Assembly: GCA_017435045.1 (NCBI GenBank)
Contig: JAFSFT010000008.1
Location: forward strand, 1 to 64,000
Length of the DNA stretch: 64,000 nt
Direction: 5' to 3'
DNA from: Oscillospiraceae bacterium
Lineage (GTDB): Bacteria; Bacillota; Clostridia; Oscillospirales; Ruminococcaceae
In this document: positions 8,309-16,172 of the stretch, piece by piece
Layout of the letters: every line of letters starts with the position of its first letter
How positions within the stretch are numbered: position 1 is the first letter of the stretch
Notes under the pieces: generated by a model
The model's input: the letters and a program-made list of their open reading frames with translations, nothing else
What the model was told of the DNA's origin: nothing
The model's database searches: none
Position numbers and translations under genes: made by a program

Positions 8309-8722
8309 ATGAAAAACAAAAAAATCTTTTTAACTCTTATCGCTGTTGTGGCAATTGTATCTGTGTTTATCTTTGCATATAAAACATATGCACCACAGTC
8401 AGCAGCAGGCACAAAAAATATTACAATCGAAGTTGTAAGTGCAGACCAGACAACAAAAACTTACAAAGTTTCCACAGATGCAGAATATCTGGAAGAAGCA
8501 TTTGCTGTAACGGAAGGCCTTGAAATTACAAACGAGGAAGGTCCTTACGGTATGACTATTGCTGCGGTAAACGGCGAAAGAGCTGATTTTGAAAAAGACG
8601 GCGCATACTGGTCTATTATGGTTAACGGAGAATACGGAATGTACGGTGCAAGCGAACAGGTTGTAAATGACGGAGACGTATTCCAGTTGGTTTATACTAC
8701 AGATACAGGTGATTTATTTTGA
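8309..8722 (+). CDS. DUF4430 (transcobalamin-like) anchored extracellular protein
   Basis: 137 residues. An N-terminal hydrophobic segment (about residues 5-24) serves as signal or anchor; no lipobox cysteine is seen. A DUF4430-type domain follows, with typical YLEEAFAV, DGAYWSIMVNGEYGMYGA and VNDGDVFQLVYT elements. The fold occurs in the C-terminal domain of transcobalamin/intrinsic factor. It is the first gene under the cobalamin riboswitch and overlaps the ECF S-component by 4 bases, so it is probably a surface binding protein that helps capture cobalamin or a corrinoid (inference). AGAAAGGAAA precedes the ATG. Confidence 0.82.
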   Translation: MKNKKIFLTLIAVVAIVSVFIFAYKTYAPQSAAGTKNITIEVVSADQTTKTYKVSTDAEYLEEAFAVTEGLEITNEEGPYGMTIAAVNGERADFEKDGAYWSIMVNGEYGMYGASEQVVNDGDVFQLVYTTDTGDLF

Positions 8723-9219
8723 CAGACATTAAAAAACTTACTTCCCGTGACATTGCATTTATGGGTATGGCCGTTGCAATTATAGAAGCCTGCAAGCTGG
8801 TTATGCAGGGGTTGCCTAACATTGAGGTAACATCCTTTTTTGTAATGCTTTTTACCCTTGTTCTCGGCAAAAGAATGCTGCTGGTGGTGCCTGCCTTTAC
8901 CCTTATCGAAGGCTGTATATACGGTTTTGGCATATGGTGGGTTATGTACCTTTATGCATGGCCGCTGCTGGCTTTTGTAACCTGGCTTGTGCGAAAAAAG
9001 GATTCTGTATTTCTGTACAGTATCATTTCCGGTATGTTTGGCCTGTTCTTTGGTGCACTTTGCTCCATACCGTACTTTTTTATCGGTGGCTTTGCCATGA
9101 TGTTCAACTGGTGGATTGCAGGTATACCTTTTGACCTTATCCACGGGGCATCGAATTTTGTTATAATGCTTTTGCTTTACAGACCTGTACGCAAGGTTAT
9201 GGACAATATTGGCATATAA
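8719..9219 (+). CDS. ECF transporter S-component, predicted cobalamin type
   Basis: 166-residue membrane protein with about five or six hydrophobic segments and the S-component look of small ECF substrate-binding subunits. S-components give specificity; the shared energizing module (EcfA1, EcfA2, EcfT) is not in this window. The start is TTG at 8719, overlapping the upstream TGA, with AGGTGA 7 bases before. The cobalamin riboswitch and the DUF4430 partner indicate cobalamin or a precursor as substrate (inference; CbrT-type carriers are known precedents). Confidence 0.82.
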   Translation: MTDIKKLTSRDIAFMGMAVAIIEACKLVMQGLPNIEVTSFFVMLFTLVLGKRMLLVVPAFTLIEGCIYGFGIWWVMYLYAWPLLAFVTWLVRKKDSVFLYSIISGMFGLFFGALCSIPYFFIGGFAMMFNWWIAGIPFDLIHGASNFVIMLLLYRPVRKVMDNIGI

Positions 9220-9256
9220 ATAGATATTGGGATTATTAATAATTCCGCCTCACTTT

Positions 9257-9287
9257 ACGGCACTGCAGCTTTGCGGTGCCGTTTTTC
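9257..9287 (+). terminator. terminator of the cobalamin-uptake operon
   Basis: 7-bp GC-rich stem (9257-9263 with 9276-9282), 12-base loop, T5. Confidence 0.8.
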
Positions 9288-9292
9288 AGACA

Positions 9293-9335
9293 TAAAAAAA
9301 GGTCGCAGAGCTTTTAAACTCTGTGACCTTGCTTT
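9293..9335 (-). terminator. terminator of the MATE transporter gene
   Basis: 10-bp stem (9301-9310 with 9319-9328, one wobble) with T7 on the minus strand. Confidence 0.85.
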
Positions 9336-9340
9336 TTGTT

Positions 9341-10702
9341 TTAAATTGTTTCGCCAAAACGCTTCTGCACGCTCTTTTTAAACCATATGCCCGACATATA
9401 GTATATTGTAAAGATGGTTGCGGTAAGACTCCATGAGATAGGATAGCTGATAATTGCGGTAATAAGGGTGTTGTTCATCGGCAGCACAAAGGCAATCCAA
9501 ATAACACGGAATACGCAGATACCCATAATTGTCAGTATTGTAGGGGCGATACTGTGGCCTACGCCGCGCATGGCACCAGAGAAGTTTTCGATAAATGTAA
9601 AGGTAAAATACAGTGGTACCATAACCTTTACCATTGTTGCACCTATTTCGATAACTGCGGCATCCTGTGTGAATATGCGGTAGAGGAAAGGATAGCAGGT
9701 AAGCATAATTAATGTGAGTATAAGTGCTGCTGCTATACTTAACACGTTGCAGGCACGTACGGACTTTTTAACCCTGTCAAAGTTTCTGGCACCGAAGTTC
9801 TGGCCTACAAAGGTTGTGGTTGCAATACCAAAGGAACCAACTGTCATCCAGAACATGGCATCAATCTTGCCAAAGGCTGTCCAGGCGGCAACAGTGTCTG
9901 TACCAAAGGCGTTTATGCTGGATACAATGGCAATGTTGGAGATGGAAAATGCAATGGACTGTATGCCGTTCGGAATGCCAATTTTGAATATTTCGCCGCA
10001 CATAGAACGGTTAAGACGAATTTTGCTGTTTATAAGTCTGATATCCTCAGGCAGGCCTTTCAAAGTGAGGATAACCAGCACTGCACTGGCAAACTGTGCG
10101 ATGATTGTTGCGTAGCCAACACCTGCAACACCCATGTCCATAAATATAACAAAAACAATGTCAAGAACAATGTTTACAATGCTTGCAACTATAAGAAAAT
10201 ACAGAGGTTTTTTGCTGTCGCCCATAGCACGCAGAATACCGCTGCCGATATTGTATATAAGGTTGAATACTGAGCCGAAGAAATAAATTCTGATATAAAC
10301 TGTAGCCTGTTCCAGAATATCGGCAGGAGTACCCATCCATTCAAGAAACACAGGAGAAAACGGAATACCGATAGCCATAAGGATAAGCCCGCCTGCAATG
10401 GAGATTGCTACAGCGGTGTGGATGGCTTTATCTGTGTTTTCTATGTCACGGCTGCCGTAGTACATGGCAATAACAACGCCTGCACCGCTGGACACACCAA
10501 CAAAAAAGTTCACAAGCAGGTTGATAATTGTGCCCGTAGGTCCGCCAACGGCTGCAAGGGCCGCCTTGCCAACAAAGTTGCCCACAACAACGGCGTCAAC
10601 AGTGTTGTACAGCTGCTGGAAAAAAGTGCCAAACCATATAGGCAGGAAGAAAAGCATTATATTTTTATATAATCCGCCTTCAAGAATTTTATTTTGTTCC
10701 AT
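9341..10702 (-). CDS. MATE-family efflux transporter
   Basis: 453-residue, twelve-segment membrane protein of the MATE family (NorM/DinF-like). It starts FFLPIWFGTFFQQLYNTVDAVVVGNFVG, the usual first MATE repeat, and repeats the pattern after residue 230 (KIGIPNGIQSIAFSISNIAIV). MATE proteins export drugs or metabolites using Na+ or H+. AAAGGAGG precedes the ATG. It is divergent from an MFS gene; the shared spacer contains an inverted repeat. Substrate unknown. Confidence 0.9.
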   Translation of the reverse strand: MEQNKILEGGLYKNIMLFFLPIWFGTFFQQLYNTVDAVVVGNFVGKAALAAVGGPTGTIINLLVNFFVGVSSGAGVVIAMYYGSRDIENTDKAIHTAVAISIAGGLILMAIGIPFSPVFLEWMGTPADILEQATVYIRIYFFGSVFNLIYNIGSGILRAMGDSKKPLYFLIVASIVNIVLDIVFVIFMDMGVAGVGYATIIAQFASAVLVILTLKGLPEDIRLINSKIRLNRSMCGEIFKIGIPNGIQSIAFSISNIAIVSSINAFGTDTVAAWTAFGKIDAMFWMTVGSFGIATTTFVGQNFGARNFDRVKKSVRACNVLSIAAALILTLIMLTCYPFLYRIFTQDAAVIEIGATMVKVMVPLYFTFTFIENFSGAMRGVGHSIAPTILTIMGICVFRVIWIAFVLPMNNTLITAIISYPISWSLTATIFTIYYMSGIWFKKSVQKRFGETI

Positions 10703-10828
10703 ATAGCCTCCTTTTAAGCGAGAAATTTTGCAAATAAAGAGCCGATGTCAAAAAACAATATGACAAAGGCTTGAATTCAATTTATCTTATACCTTGAATG
10801 TAATACTTTTTGCACCAAAAGTCAATAG

Positions 10829-10865
10829 CTGCAAATGCATTAAATTGTATGCATTTTAAATGCAG
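10829..10865. promoter_or_regulatory. TGCAT-rich inverted repeat in the MATE/MFS divergent spacer
   Basis: AATGCAT (10834-10840) mirrors ATGCATT (10849-10855), flanked by outer CTGCA (10829) and TGCAG (10861). Candidate operator between two divergent transporter genes; no regulator gene is adjacent. Confidence 0.35.
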
Positions 10866-10894
10866 TTTTTCAGCTTTAAAACCAACAAAATCTC

Positions 10895-10923
10895 TTGTAA
10901 TAAAACAGTGGCAAGAGTATAAT
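10895..10923 (+). promoter_or_regulatory. promoter of the MFS transporter gene
   Basis: TTGTAA (10895-10900), 17-base spacer, TATAAT (10918-10923). Confidence 0.5.
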
Positions 10924-10960
10924 GATAGTAAAATTTTACAAATTATTTTACAGAGGAAAA

Positions 10961-12124
10961 ATGAAACATATATCTTTAAAATTTTCTGCCCTGATGATAC
11001 CATATTATGCAATGTGGGCGATGGGGCCGGGCTTTTTTGTGGTGATTCTGGAACAAAAGGGAATTGCGGCAAACGAGACGGCAATTTTTACCTGCCTTAT
11101 CTCTATTGTGGCGGCAATAGTGCAGCCGCTTATGGGATTTTTGTGCGATAAAACAGGCAAGGCAAAAACCATTATATCCCTTTCCATGCTTATATCGGTT
11201 GCAGCATATACCTGGCTGTATTTCATCACAGGTACCCTTCAGTTGGTAATATGCAGTGTTGTAATCGGTTCAACCATCAACGCAATGTATGGCTTCAGCG
11301 AAAGCTGGCTGTCTAAACTGGACTGTGCCAAGTTGGGGGTAAACTTTGGTGCGGTACGCTCCATAGGAAGTCTTTCATATGCAATTACCGCAGGCGTATA
11401 CGGACAGTTGTTTGATATTTTTGGTGCAGTATCACTGCCGATTGCTATGGCGGCAAGCACACTGGTGCTTATCCCTGTGGCGATGCTGTGCCCTAATCCG
11501 CAGGTCAGCGAAAAGCAGAAGGCTGAAGGCCAGTTTTCCAAGGCTTTTGGCGAACTTATGAAAAACAGACGTTTTGTGCTGCTTATAATATGCTATTTCC
11601 TTGCTTTTATTCCGACAGGTGCGGCAAACAGCTATCTGGCAATCCACATCCGTCAGCTTGGCGGTACAGCAGGAGATGTTGGTCTTGCTCTGTTCATCCT
11701 TGCAGGTATGGAATTTCTGGTTATGCCTTTCTACAAAAAGCTGGAGGCACGCTTTGGTGCAGAAAAAGTGCTTATATTTGCTTTCTGTATGTATGGTGTA
11801 AAAAATCTTTCAATTGGTCTGGCAAATAATGTTACACTGGCAGTTATTGCTTCGGCCACAAACGGTCTGTGTTTCCCGCTGTCTATCACAGGTGTACAGA
11901 GCTATGTTGACCAGATTACCCAGCGTGAGTATGCAGCAACAGCCCAGCTTGTAAGCAACACCAGCGGTATGATTATATCACAGATTATCGGTCTTGCACT
12001 CTGCGGTGTGCTGACAACCTATGTGTCTGCAGGTACAGCTCTGGCATGGCTGAGTGTATTTGCATTTATCAGCTGTGTGGTTTTTGCAGTTGGTGTAAAA
12101 AAGCTTGGAAAAGTTAAAATATAA
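10961..12124 (+). CDS. MFS transporter
   Basis: 387-residue major facilitator protein with about 12 membrane segments. The loop after helix 2 reads GFLCDKTGKAK, a form of the MFS motif A. The layout resembles the LacY/nucleoside-H+ symporter branch (PYYAMWAMGPGFF first helix, RSIGSLSYA in helix 4), but the substrate cannot be told. Thirteen extra in-frame codons lie upstream; the ATG at 10961 is chosen because AGAGGA precedes it and helix 1 begins directly after it. Confidence 0.85.
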   Translation: MKHISLKFSALMIPYYAMWAMGPGFFVVILEQKGIAANETAIFTCLISIVAAIVQPLMGFLCDKTGKAKTIISLSMLISVAAYTWLYFITGTLQLVICSVVIGSTINAMYGFSESWLSKLDCAKLGVNFGAVRSIGSLSYAITAGVYGQLFDIFGAVSLPIAMAASTLVLIPVAMLCPNPQVSEKQKAEGQFSKAFGELMKNRRFVLLIICYFLAFIPTGAANSYLAIHIRQLGGTAGDVGLALFILAGMEFLVMPFYKKLEARFGAEKVLIFAFCMYGVKNLSIGLANNVTLAVIASATNGLCFPLSITGVQSYVDQITQREYAATAQLVSNTSGMIISQIIGLALCGVLTTYVSAGTALAWLSVFAFISCVVFAVGVKKLGKVKI

Positions 12125-12148
12125 AAATTTTTAATAATTGGTATATTA

Positions 12149-12191
12149 AAAATGTCATTCCCATCGCACAGATGAGAATGACATTTTTTTG
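12149..12191 (+). terminator. terminator of the MFS gene
   Basis: About 11-bp stem (12149-12160 with 12176-12186), loop of 15 with inner pairing, then T7. Confidence 0.85.
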
Positions 12192-12229
12192 TAAGCTGAT
12201 TTTATAAAGGTTGGTTTGAATGTATCGGA

Positions 12230-12586
12230 TTATTCTGACACCTGTCGTTTTTCCATATGCTGCTCAACCCTGTATTTGGCCACAGCATTGCGCAGATGCC
12301 AGCTTAAATGGTGGGAAAAGCTTTCGCTGTCCTGTAAAAAGTCAAAATGGTCAACAGCCTTTTCCAGAGTGTCCATGCAATGCATTGCCAGACCAAGCCT
12401 GCCGTTTATATGGCTTGCTTTTATTACATAGGACATAACCATTGGCATATAGCTGCGGATAAGCTGTCTGCGGGCATTATCATCACCGTTTTTCATCATT
12501 CCGGCATATTCTTTTTCCTCGTCTCTTGTCAGACGGCGGCAGGAGACAGCATCGTTGTAAAAATCTTCCACTGTGATATATGCCAT
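12230..12586 (-). CDS. small sigma-70 region-2-like protein
   Basis: 118 residues, no close family recognised. The pattern resembles sigma-70 regions 1.2 to 2.4 in order. LTRDEEKEYAGMMKNGDDNA is like region 1.2, RRQLIRSYMPMVMSYVIKAS like 2.1, LEKAVDHFDF like the end of 2.2, and SFSHHLSWHLRNAVAKY like 2.3-2.4 (standard sigmas have FSTYAxWWIRQAI). The DLIQEG core-binding motif is replaced by LAMHCMDT, and regions 3 and 4 are absent. It starts 24 bases after htpG and is probably co-transcribed. No strong ribosome site is visible, so translation may be weak or coupled. Function unknown: a sigma mimic or RNA-polymerase-binding protein is possible. Confidence 0.7.
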   Translation of the reverse strand: MAYITVEDFYNDAVSCRRLTRDEEKEYAGMMKNGDDNARRQLIRSYMPMVMSYVIKASHINGRLGLAMHCMDTLEKAVDHFDFLQDSESFSHHLSWHLRNAVAKYRVEQHMEKRQVSE

Positions 12587-12610
12587 AAATCAATACATCG
12601 TATAATAATT

Positions 12611-14497
12611 CTATTTAACCATAACCTCACAGATTAAATCTGTAAGTTCTGTAGGGTTTTCAATTGGCAAGCCTTCAATAAGTCTTGCCTGTGCATAAAG
12701 AATTTCGGAATATTTTGCCAGCATATCCTTGTCGCTTTCGCAAAGGGATTTCAGTTTTTCGGCAATCGGATGGTCCTTGTTGATTTCCAGTGCCAGCTTT
12801 GCCTGTACGCCCTGACTGTTTGGCAGGCTGTTAAGCACCTTCTGCATCTCTATGGAGATATCCCCTTCGCTTACAAGGCATACAGGATGGTTACGCAGTT
12901 TCTGAGTAAAACGCACAGCGGCAACCTTTTCGCCAAGAGCTTCCTTCATGGCATCAAACATACCCTTGTTTTCTTCGTTGAGGGTGTTAAGTGCTGACTT
13001 TTCATCTTCTGTGGAAAGGTCAAAGTCTTCTCCCGAGATGTTCACAAACTTTTTGCCCTTGTATTCAGACAGAATCTGTGCCAGAAATTCGTCCACAGGC
13101 TCGGTCATATACAGAATTTCAAAGCCTTTTTCCTTTGCCAGTTCGGTCTGTGGCAGCATATCAATCTTGTCTGCAGTTTCACCGCAGGCATAGTAGATGT
13201 TTTCCTGATTTTCAGGGCAGCGGTCAACATATTCAGCCAGAGTGGTCAGCTTTTTACCGTTTGAGGACACAAACATAAGCAGGTCTTCCAGCACATCGCG
13301 GTTGGTGCCAAATGCATTGTAGATGCCGAACTTGAGTCCCAGTCCAAAGCTGCGGAAAAATTTCTCGTAGCCCTCGCGGTTGTCCTTCATTGTTTTTACA
13401 AGCTCGTTTTTGATTTTCTTTTCGATATTTGCAGCAATTATTTTCAGCTGTCTGTCGTGCTGCAGCAGCTCGCGGCTGATATTAAGCGATAAATCCTCGC
13501 TGTCCACAAGACCTTTTACAAAGCCAAAGTAGTCCGGCAGCAGGTCAGAACATTTGTCCATAATAAGCACGCCGCTGGAGTAAAGCTGCAGACCTTTTTC
13601 AAAGTCCTTGCCATAGTAGTTGTGTGGGGCTTTTTCGGGGATATAGAGCAGTGCATTGTAGGTTGCATTGCCTTCCACTTTGTAGTGGATTTCTTTAAGA
13701 GGTTCATTATAGTCGTGGAACTGGTCGTGATAAAAGGTGCTGTAATCCTCTTTGGAAAGCTCTTTTTTATCTTTTTTCCACATAGGAATCATACTGTTGA
13801 GTGTTTTTTCTTCGGTGTATTCTTCCCACTGGTTTTCTTCGCCCTCTTTGCGTCGGCTGCCTGTCCAGTCCATAACAATAGGGTATCTGATAAAATCGGA
13901 ATATTTTTTTACGATGGAAGAAATTCTGTACTGGTCAAGGTATTCATCATAGCTTTCTTCATCGGTGCTGTCCTTGATGTACAGTGTAATTTTTGTGCCT
14001 GTTTCGGATTTTTCACATTCTTCGATGCGGTAACCGTCTGCACCCTCGCTTTCCCAGCGGTGTGCAGTATCCTCGCCGAAACGGCGGCTTTCCACAACCA
14101 CTTTTTTGCTTACCATAAATGCCGAATAGAAGCCTACACCAAACTGACCGATGATGTCGATATCATCCTGCTTTTCGTTTTCCTGTTTAAAACTGAAGCT
14201 GCCGCTTTTGGCAATTGTGCCAAGATTTGCCTCCAGTTCATCACCGCTCATACCGATGCCGTTATCCTCAATGGTGATGGTGCGTTCCGCTTTATCAACG
14301 GAAAGGCGGATCTTGAAATCCTCGCGGGATTTGCCCACACTGCTGTCTGTAAGAGAAAGGAAATAAAGCTTGTCCACTGCATCGGAAGCGTTGGAGATAA
14401 GCTCGCGCAGAAAAATTTCCTTGTGAGTGTATATAGAGTTGATCATCATATCCAAAAGCTTCTTGCTTTCGGCTTTAAACTGTTTTGTTCTTGCCAT
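12611..14497 (-). CDS. htpG: molecular chaperone HtpG (Hsp90)
   Basis: 628-residue Hsp90, the normal bacterial length. The N-terminal ATPase carries ELISNASDAVDK, DNGIGM and GQFGVGFYSAF motifs; middle and C-terminal dimer domains follow. It is an ATP-driven homodimeric cytosolic chaperone. GAGGTGAC precedes the ATG. The promoter and a CIRCE-like inverted repeat lie just upstream, so HrcA-type heat-shock repression is predicted. A small sigma-like gene follows in the same direction. Confidence 0.97.
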   Translation of the reverse strand: MARTKQFKAESKKLLDMMINSIYTHKEIFLRELISNASDAVDKLYFLSLTDSSVGKSREDFKIRLSVDKAERTITIEDNGIGMSGDELEANLGTIAKSGSFSFKQENEKQDDIDIIGQFGVGFYSAFMVSKKVVVESRRFGEDTAHRWESEGADGYRIEECEKSETGTKITLYIKDSTDEESYDEYLDQYRISSIVKKYSDFIRYPIVMDWTGSRRKEGEENQWEEYTEEKTLNSMIPMWKKDKKELSKEDYSTFYHDQFHDYNEPLKEIHYKVEGNATYNALLYIPEKAPHNYYGKDFEKGLQLYSSGVLIMDKCSDLLPDYFGFVKGLVDSEDLSLNISRELLQHDRQLKIIAANIEKKIKNELVKTMKDNREGYEKFFRSFGLGLKFGIYNAFGTNRDVLEDLLMFVSSNGKKLTTLAEYVDRCPENQENIYYACGETADKIDMLPQTELAKEKGFEILYMTEPVDEFLAQILSEYKGKKFVNISGEDFDLSTEDEKSALNTLNEENKGMFDAMKEALGEKVAAVRFTQKLRNHPVCLVSEGDISIEMQKVLNSLPNSQGVQAKLALEINKDHPIAEKLKSLCESDKDMLAKYSEILYAQARLIEGLPIENPTELTDLICEVMVK

Positions 14498-14517
14498 TTT
14501 GTCACCTCAAACAATAA

Positions 14518-14544
14518 TTAGCAGTCTTATCTACTGACTGCTAA
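14518..14544 (-). promoter_or_regulatory. CIRCE-like operator of htpG
   Basis: TTAGCAGTC, exactly 9 bases, GACTGCTAA. The classic HrcA site is TTAGCACTC-N9-GAGTGCTAA, so spacing and all but one position per arm agree, and that change is compensated symmetrically. It lies 20 bases before the htpG start and overlaps the expected transcription start. Confidence 0.8.
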
Positions 14545-14546
14545 TT

Positions 14547-14575
14547 ATTATATCCCCGCAATGAAAATAATTCAA
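14547..14575 (-). promoter_or_regulatory. promoter of htpG
   Basis: On the minus strand: TTGAAT (14575-14570), 17-base spacer, TATAAT (14552-14547), directly upstream of the CIRCE-like repeat. Confidence 0.65.
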
Positions 14576-14681
14576 TACATTTCGCAAAAATTTAACAAAC
14601 CTTACATATTTCTGCAATTGTGTTAAAAAAAACACAATTTATTCCAAACAAAAATATACTTATTCAATATTTGAATATTTG

Positions 14682-14710
14682 TTGATAAGTCAATCAATTT
14701 GGAATAATAT
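14682..14710 (+). promoter_or_regulatory. promoter of the aminopeptidase P gene
   Basis: TTGATA (14682-14687), 17-base spacer, TAATAT (14705-14710). Confidence 0.6.
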
Positions 14711-14713
14711 GGG

Positions 14714-14735
14714 AATAGGTTAAGTTTAACCTATT
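14714..14735 (+). promoter_or_regulatory. 22-bp perfect inverted repeat at the transcription start
   Basis: Ten-base arms (AATAGGTTAA and its complement) around a GT centre, 4-25 bases past the -10. Position and symmetry fit a repressor operator for the downstream peptidase gene; the regulator is not known. Confidence 0.55.
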
Positions 14736-14762
14736 TGTTACCAAAAAGGAGGTTGTAATTTT

Positions 14763-16013
14763 ATGGAAAACACATTTTATAAGAGCAACAGAGAAAAACT
14801 TTACGCTTCTTTACCAAACGGCACAATGCTGGTAACATTCTCGGGCAAAGAGGTTATCAAAACAGCCGATGAGTTCTACCCATTTTATGCAAACAGATCT
14901 TTTACATACCTTACAGGTATTACACAGAAAGAACTTGTGCTTGTAGCTTTTAAAACCAATTTTAAAGTTGAAGAAACACTTTATGTTCTTCCTTGCGACT
15001 ATCTTGTTGAAAGGTGGACCGGCAGACGCATTACCGCGGAGGAAGCAAAAAATGTTTCCGGTATTGAAAATGTCGAATATATTGACGCTTTCCGTAAAGA
15101 TTTTGAAAAAAGAATGCGTTCAGGCAAAGTTTACAGTATTGCCTGCGATTTATATAAAAACAGCGATATAGACCGTGACAGTGAGGATATGCTTTTTGCA
15201 AGAAATATTATGCATAATTATCCTGCTATCAGACTTATTGATATTATGCCACAGCTTAAAAAGCAGCGTGCAATCAAACAGCCATGCGAAATTGAAGCTT
15301 TGCGCAAAGCAGCACAGGCAACACGAGATGGTATTGTTGCTATGATGAAGGCTTCAAAACCTGGAATGAAGGAATATGAATATCGTGCAGAATTTGACTA
15401 TGCTCTGGCCAAAAACTGGGGTATGCTGGAACCCGGATTCCCGCCAATCATCTCCTGCGGCGACAACAACTTCTGCATTCACTACTACGGCAGCGATGGC
15501 GTGGCAAAAGATGGCGACCTTATCCTTAATGACGTTGGCGCAAGATATGATTTTCTGGGCACAGACGTTTCCCGTGCATTCCCTTGCAACGGCAAGTTCA
15601 CAGACCAGCAGAAAGCACTTTATATGGCAGCATACAGAACAAGCGAACACCTGTTCAGCATCATCAAACCAGGTATGCCTATGGAACGTGTAGACCAGAT
15701 TGCAAAAGAATACTGCTTTGAAGAGCTGAAAAAACTTGGTCTTCTTGAACATTTCAATGAAATCCGCAAATATATGTGGCACGGCGGTGCACATCACATC
15801 GGTTTTGATACACACGACCTTGTTGAAGCAGATGTAGTAAGAGCAGGCATGGTTTTCTGTGTTGATATTGGTATCTATGTTGAAAAATGGGGCATCGGCT
15901 TCCGTATTGAAGACAACTGCCTTGTAACAGAAGACGGATGCGAAAATCTTACAAGAGCAATTCCAAGAACAATTGAAGAAATTGAAGCTGTAATGGCAGG
16001 CGAAATGGATTAA
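14763..16013 (+). CDS. aminopeptidase P-family (M24) metallopeptidase
   Basis: 416 residues: N-terminal AMP_N domain (about 1-150) and C-terminal pita-bread M24 domain. Such enzymes remove N-terminal residues before proline using two metal ions. Ligands seen are Asp in LNDVGA, Asp in GTDVSR, His in HHIGFD and Glu in FRIEDN. The first of the two usual Glu ligands (EPG-Y) is an Asp here (VDIGIY). This is conservative and may be a subfamily trait, but could alter metal choice. AAAAGGAGG precedes the ATG. A promoter and a perfect palindrome stand just upstream. Confidence 0.9.
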   Translation: MENTFYKSNREKLYASLPNGTMLVTFSGKEVIKTADEFYPFYANRSFTYLTGITQKELVLVAFKTNFKVEETLYVLPCDYLVERWTGRRITAEEAKNVSGIENVEYIDAFRKDFEKRMRSGKVYSIACDLYKNSDIDRDSEDMLFARNIMHNYPAIRLIDIMPQLKKQRAIKQPCEIEALRKAAQATRDGIVAMMKASKPGMKEYEYRAEFDYALAKNWGMLEPGFPPIISCGDNNFCIHYYGSDGVAKDGDLILNDVGARYDFLGTDVSRAFPCNGKFTDQQKALYMAAYRTSEHLFSIIKPGMPMERVDQIAKEYCFEELKKLGLLEHFNEIRKYMWHGGAHHIGFDTHDLVEADVVRAGMVFCVDIGIYVEKWGIGFRIEDNCLVTEDGCENLTRAIPRTIEEIEAVMAGEMD

Positions 16014-16025
16014 CGCACAAGAAAG

Positions 16026-16060
16026 AAGATGTGACAATATTTTGTCACATCTTTTGTTTT
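16026..16060 (+). terminator. terminator of the aminopeptidase P gene
   Basis: 12-bp stem (16026-16037 with 16042-16053), short loop, TTTTGTTTTT. Confidence 0.9.
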
Positions 16061-16172
16061 TATTGCCACTTACTTTTTATTGTGGTATATTAAACTGTAG
16101 GGGACAGCGTCTCCCGTATCCCATCTGGCATATATCCGAGTTTTGTATGTGCAGCATAAAAGGGGCAGTTTT

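Noticed and set aside
13622..14521. 299-codon open frame on the plus strand over htpG
   Set aside because: Antisense shadow of a certain gene; rich in Phe/Cys/His, no start signal.
14618..14640. AT-rich hairpin TTGTGTT/AACACAA as a terminator
   Set aside because: It lies between divergent promoters with no gene ending there, and its stem is weak and A/T only.
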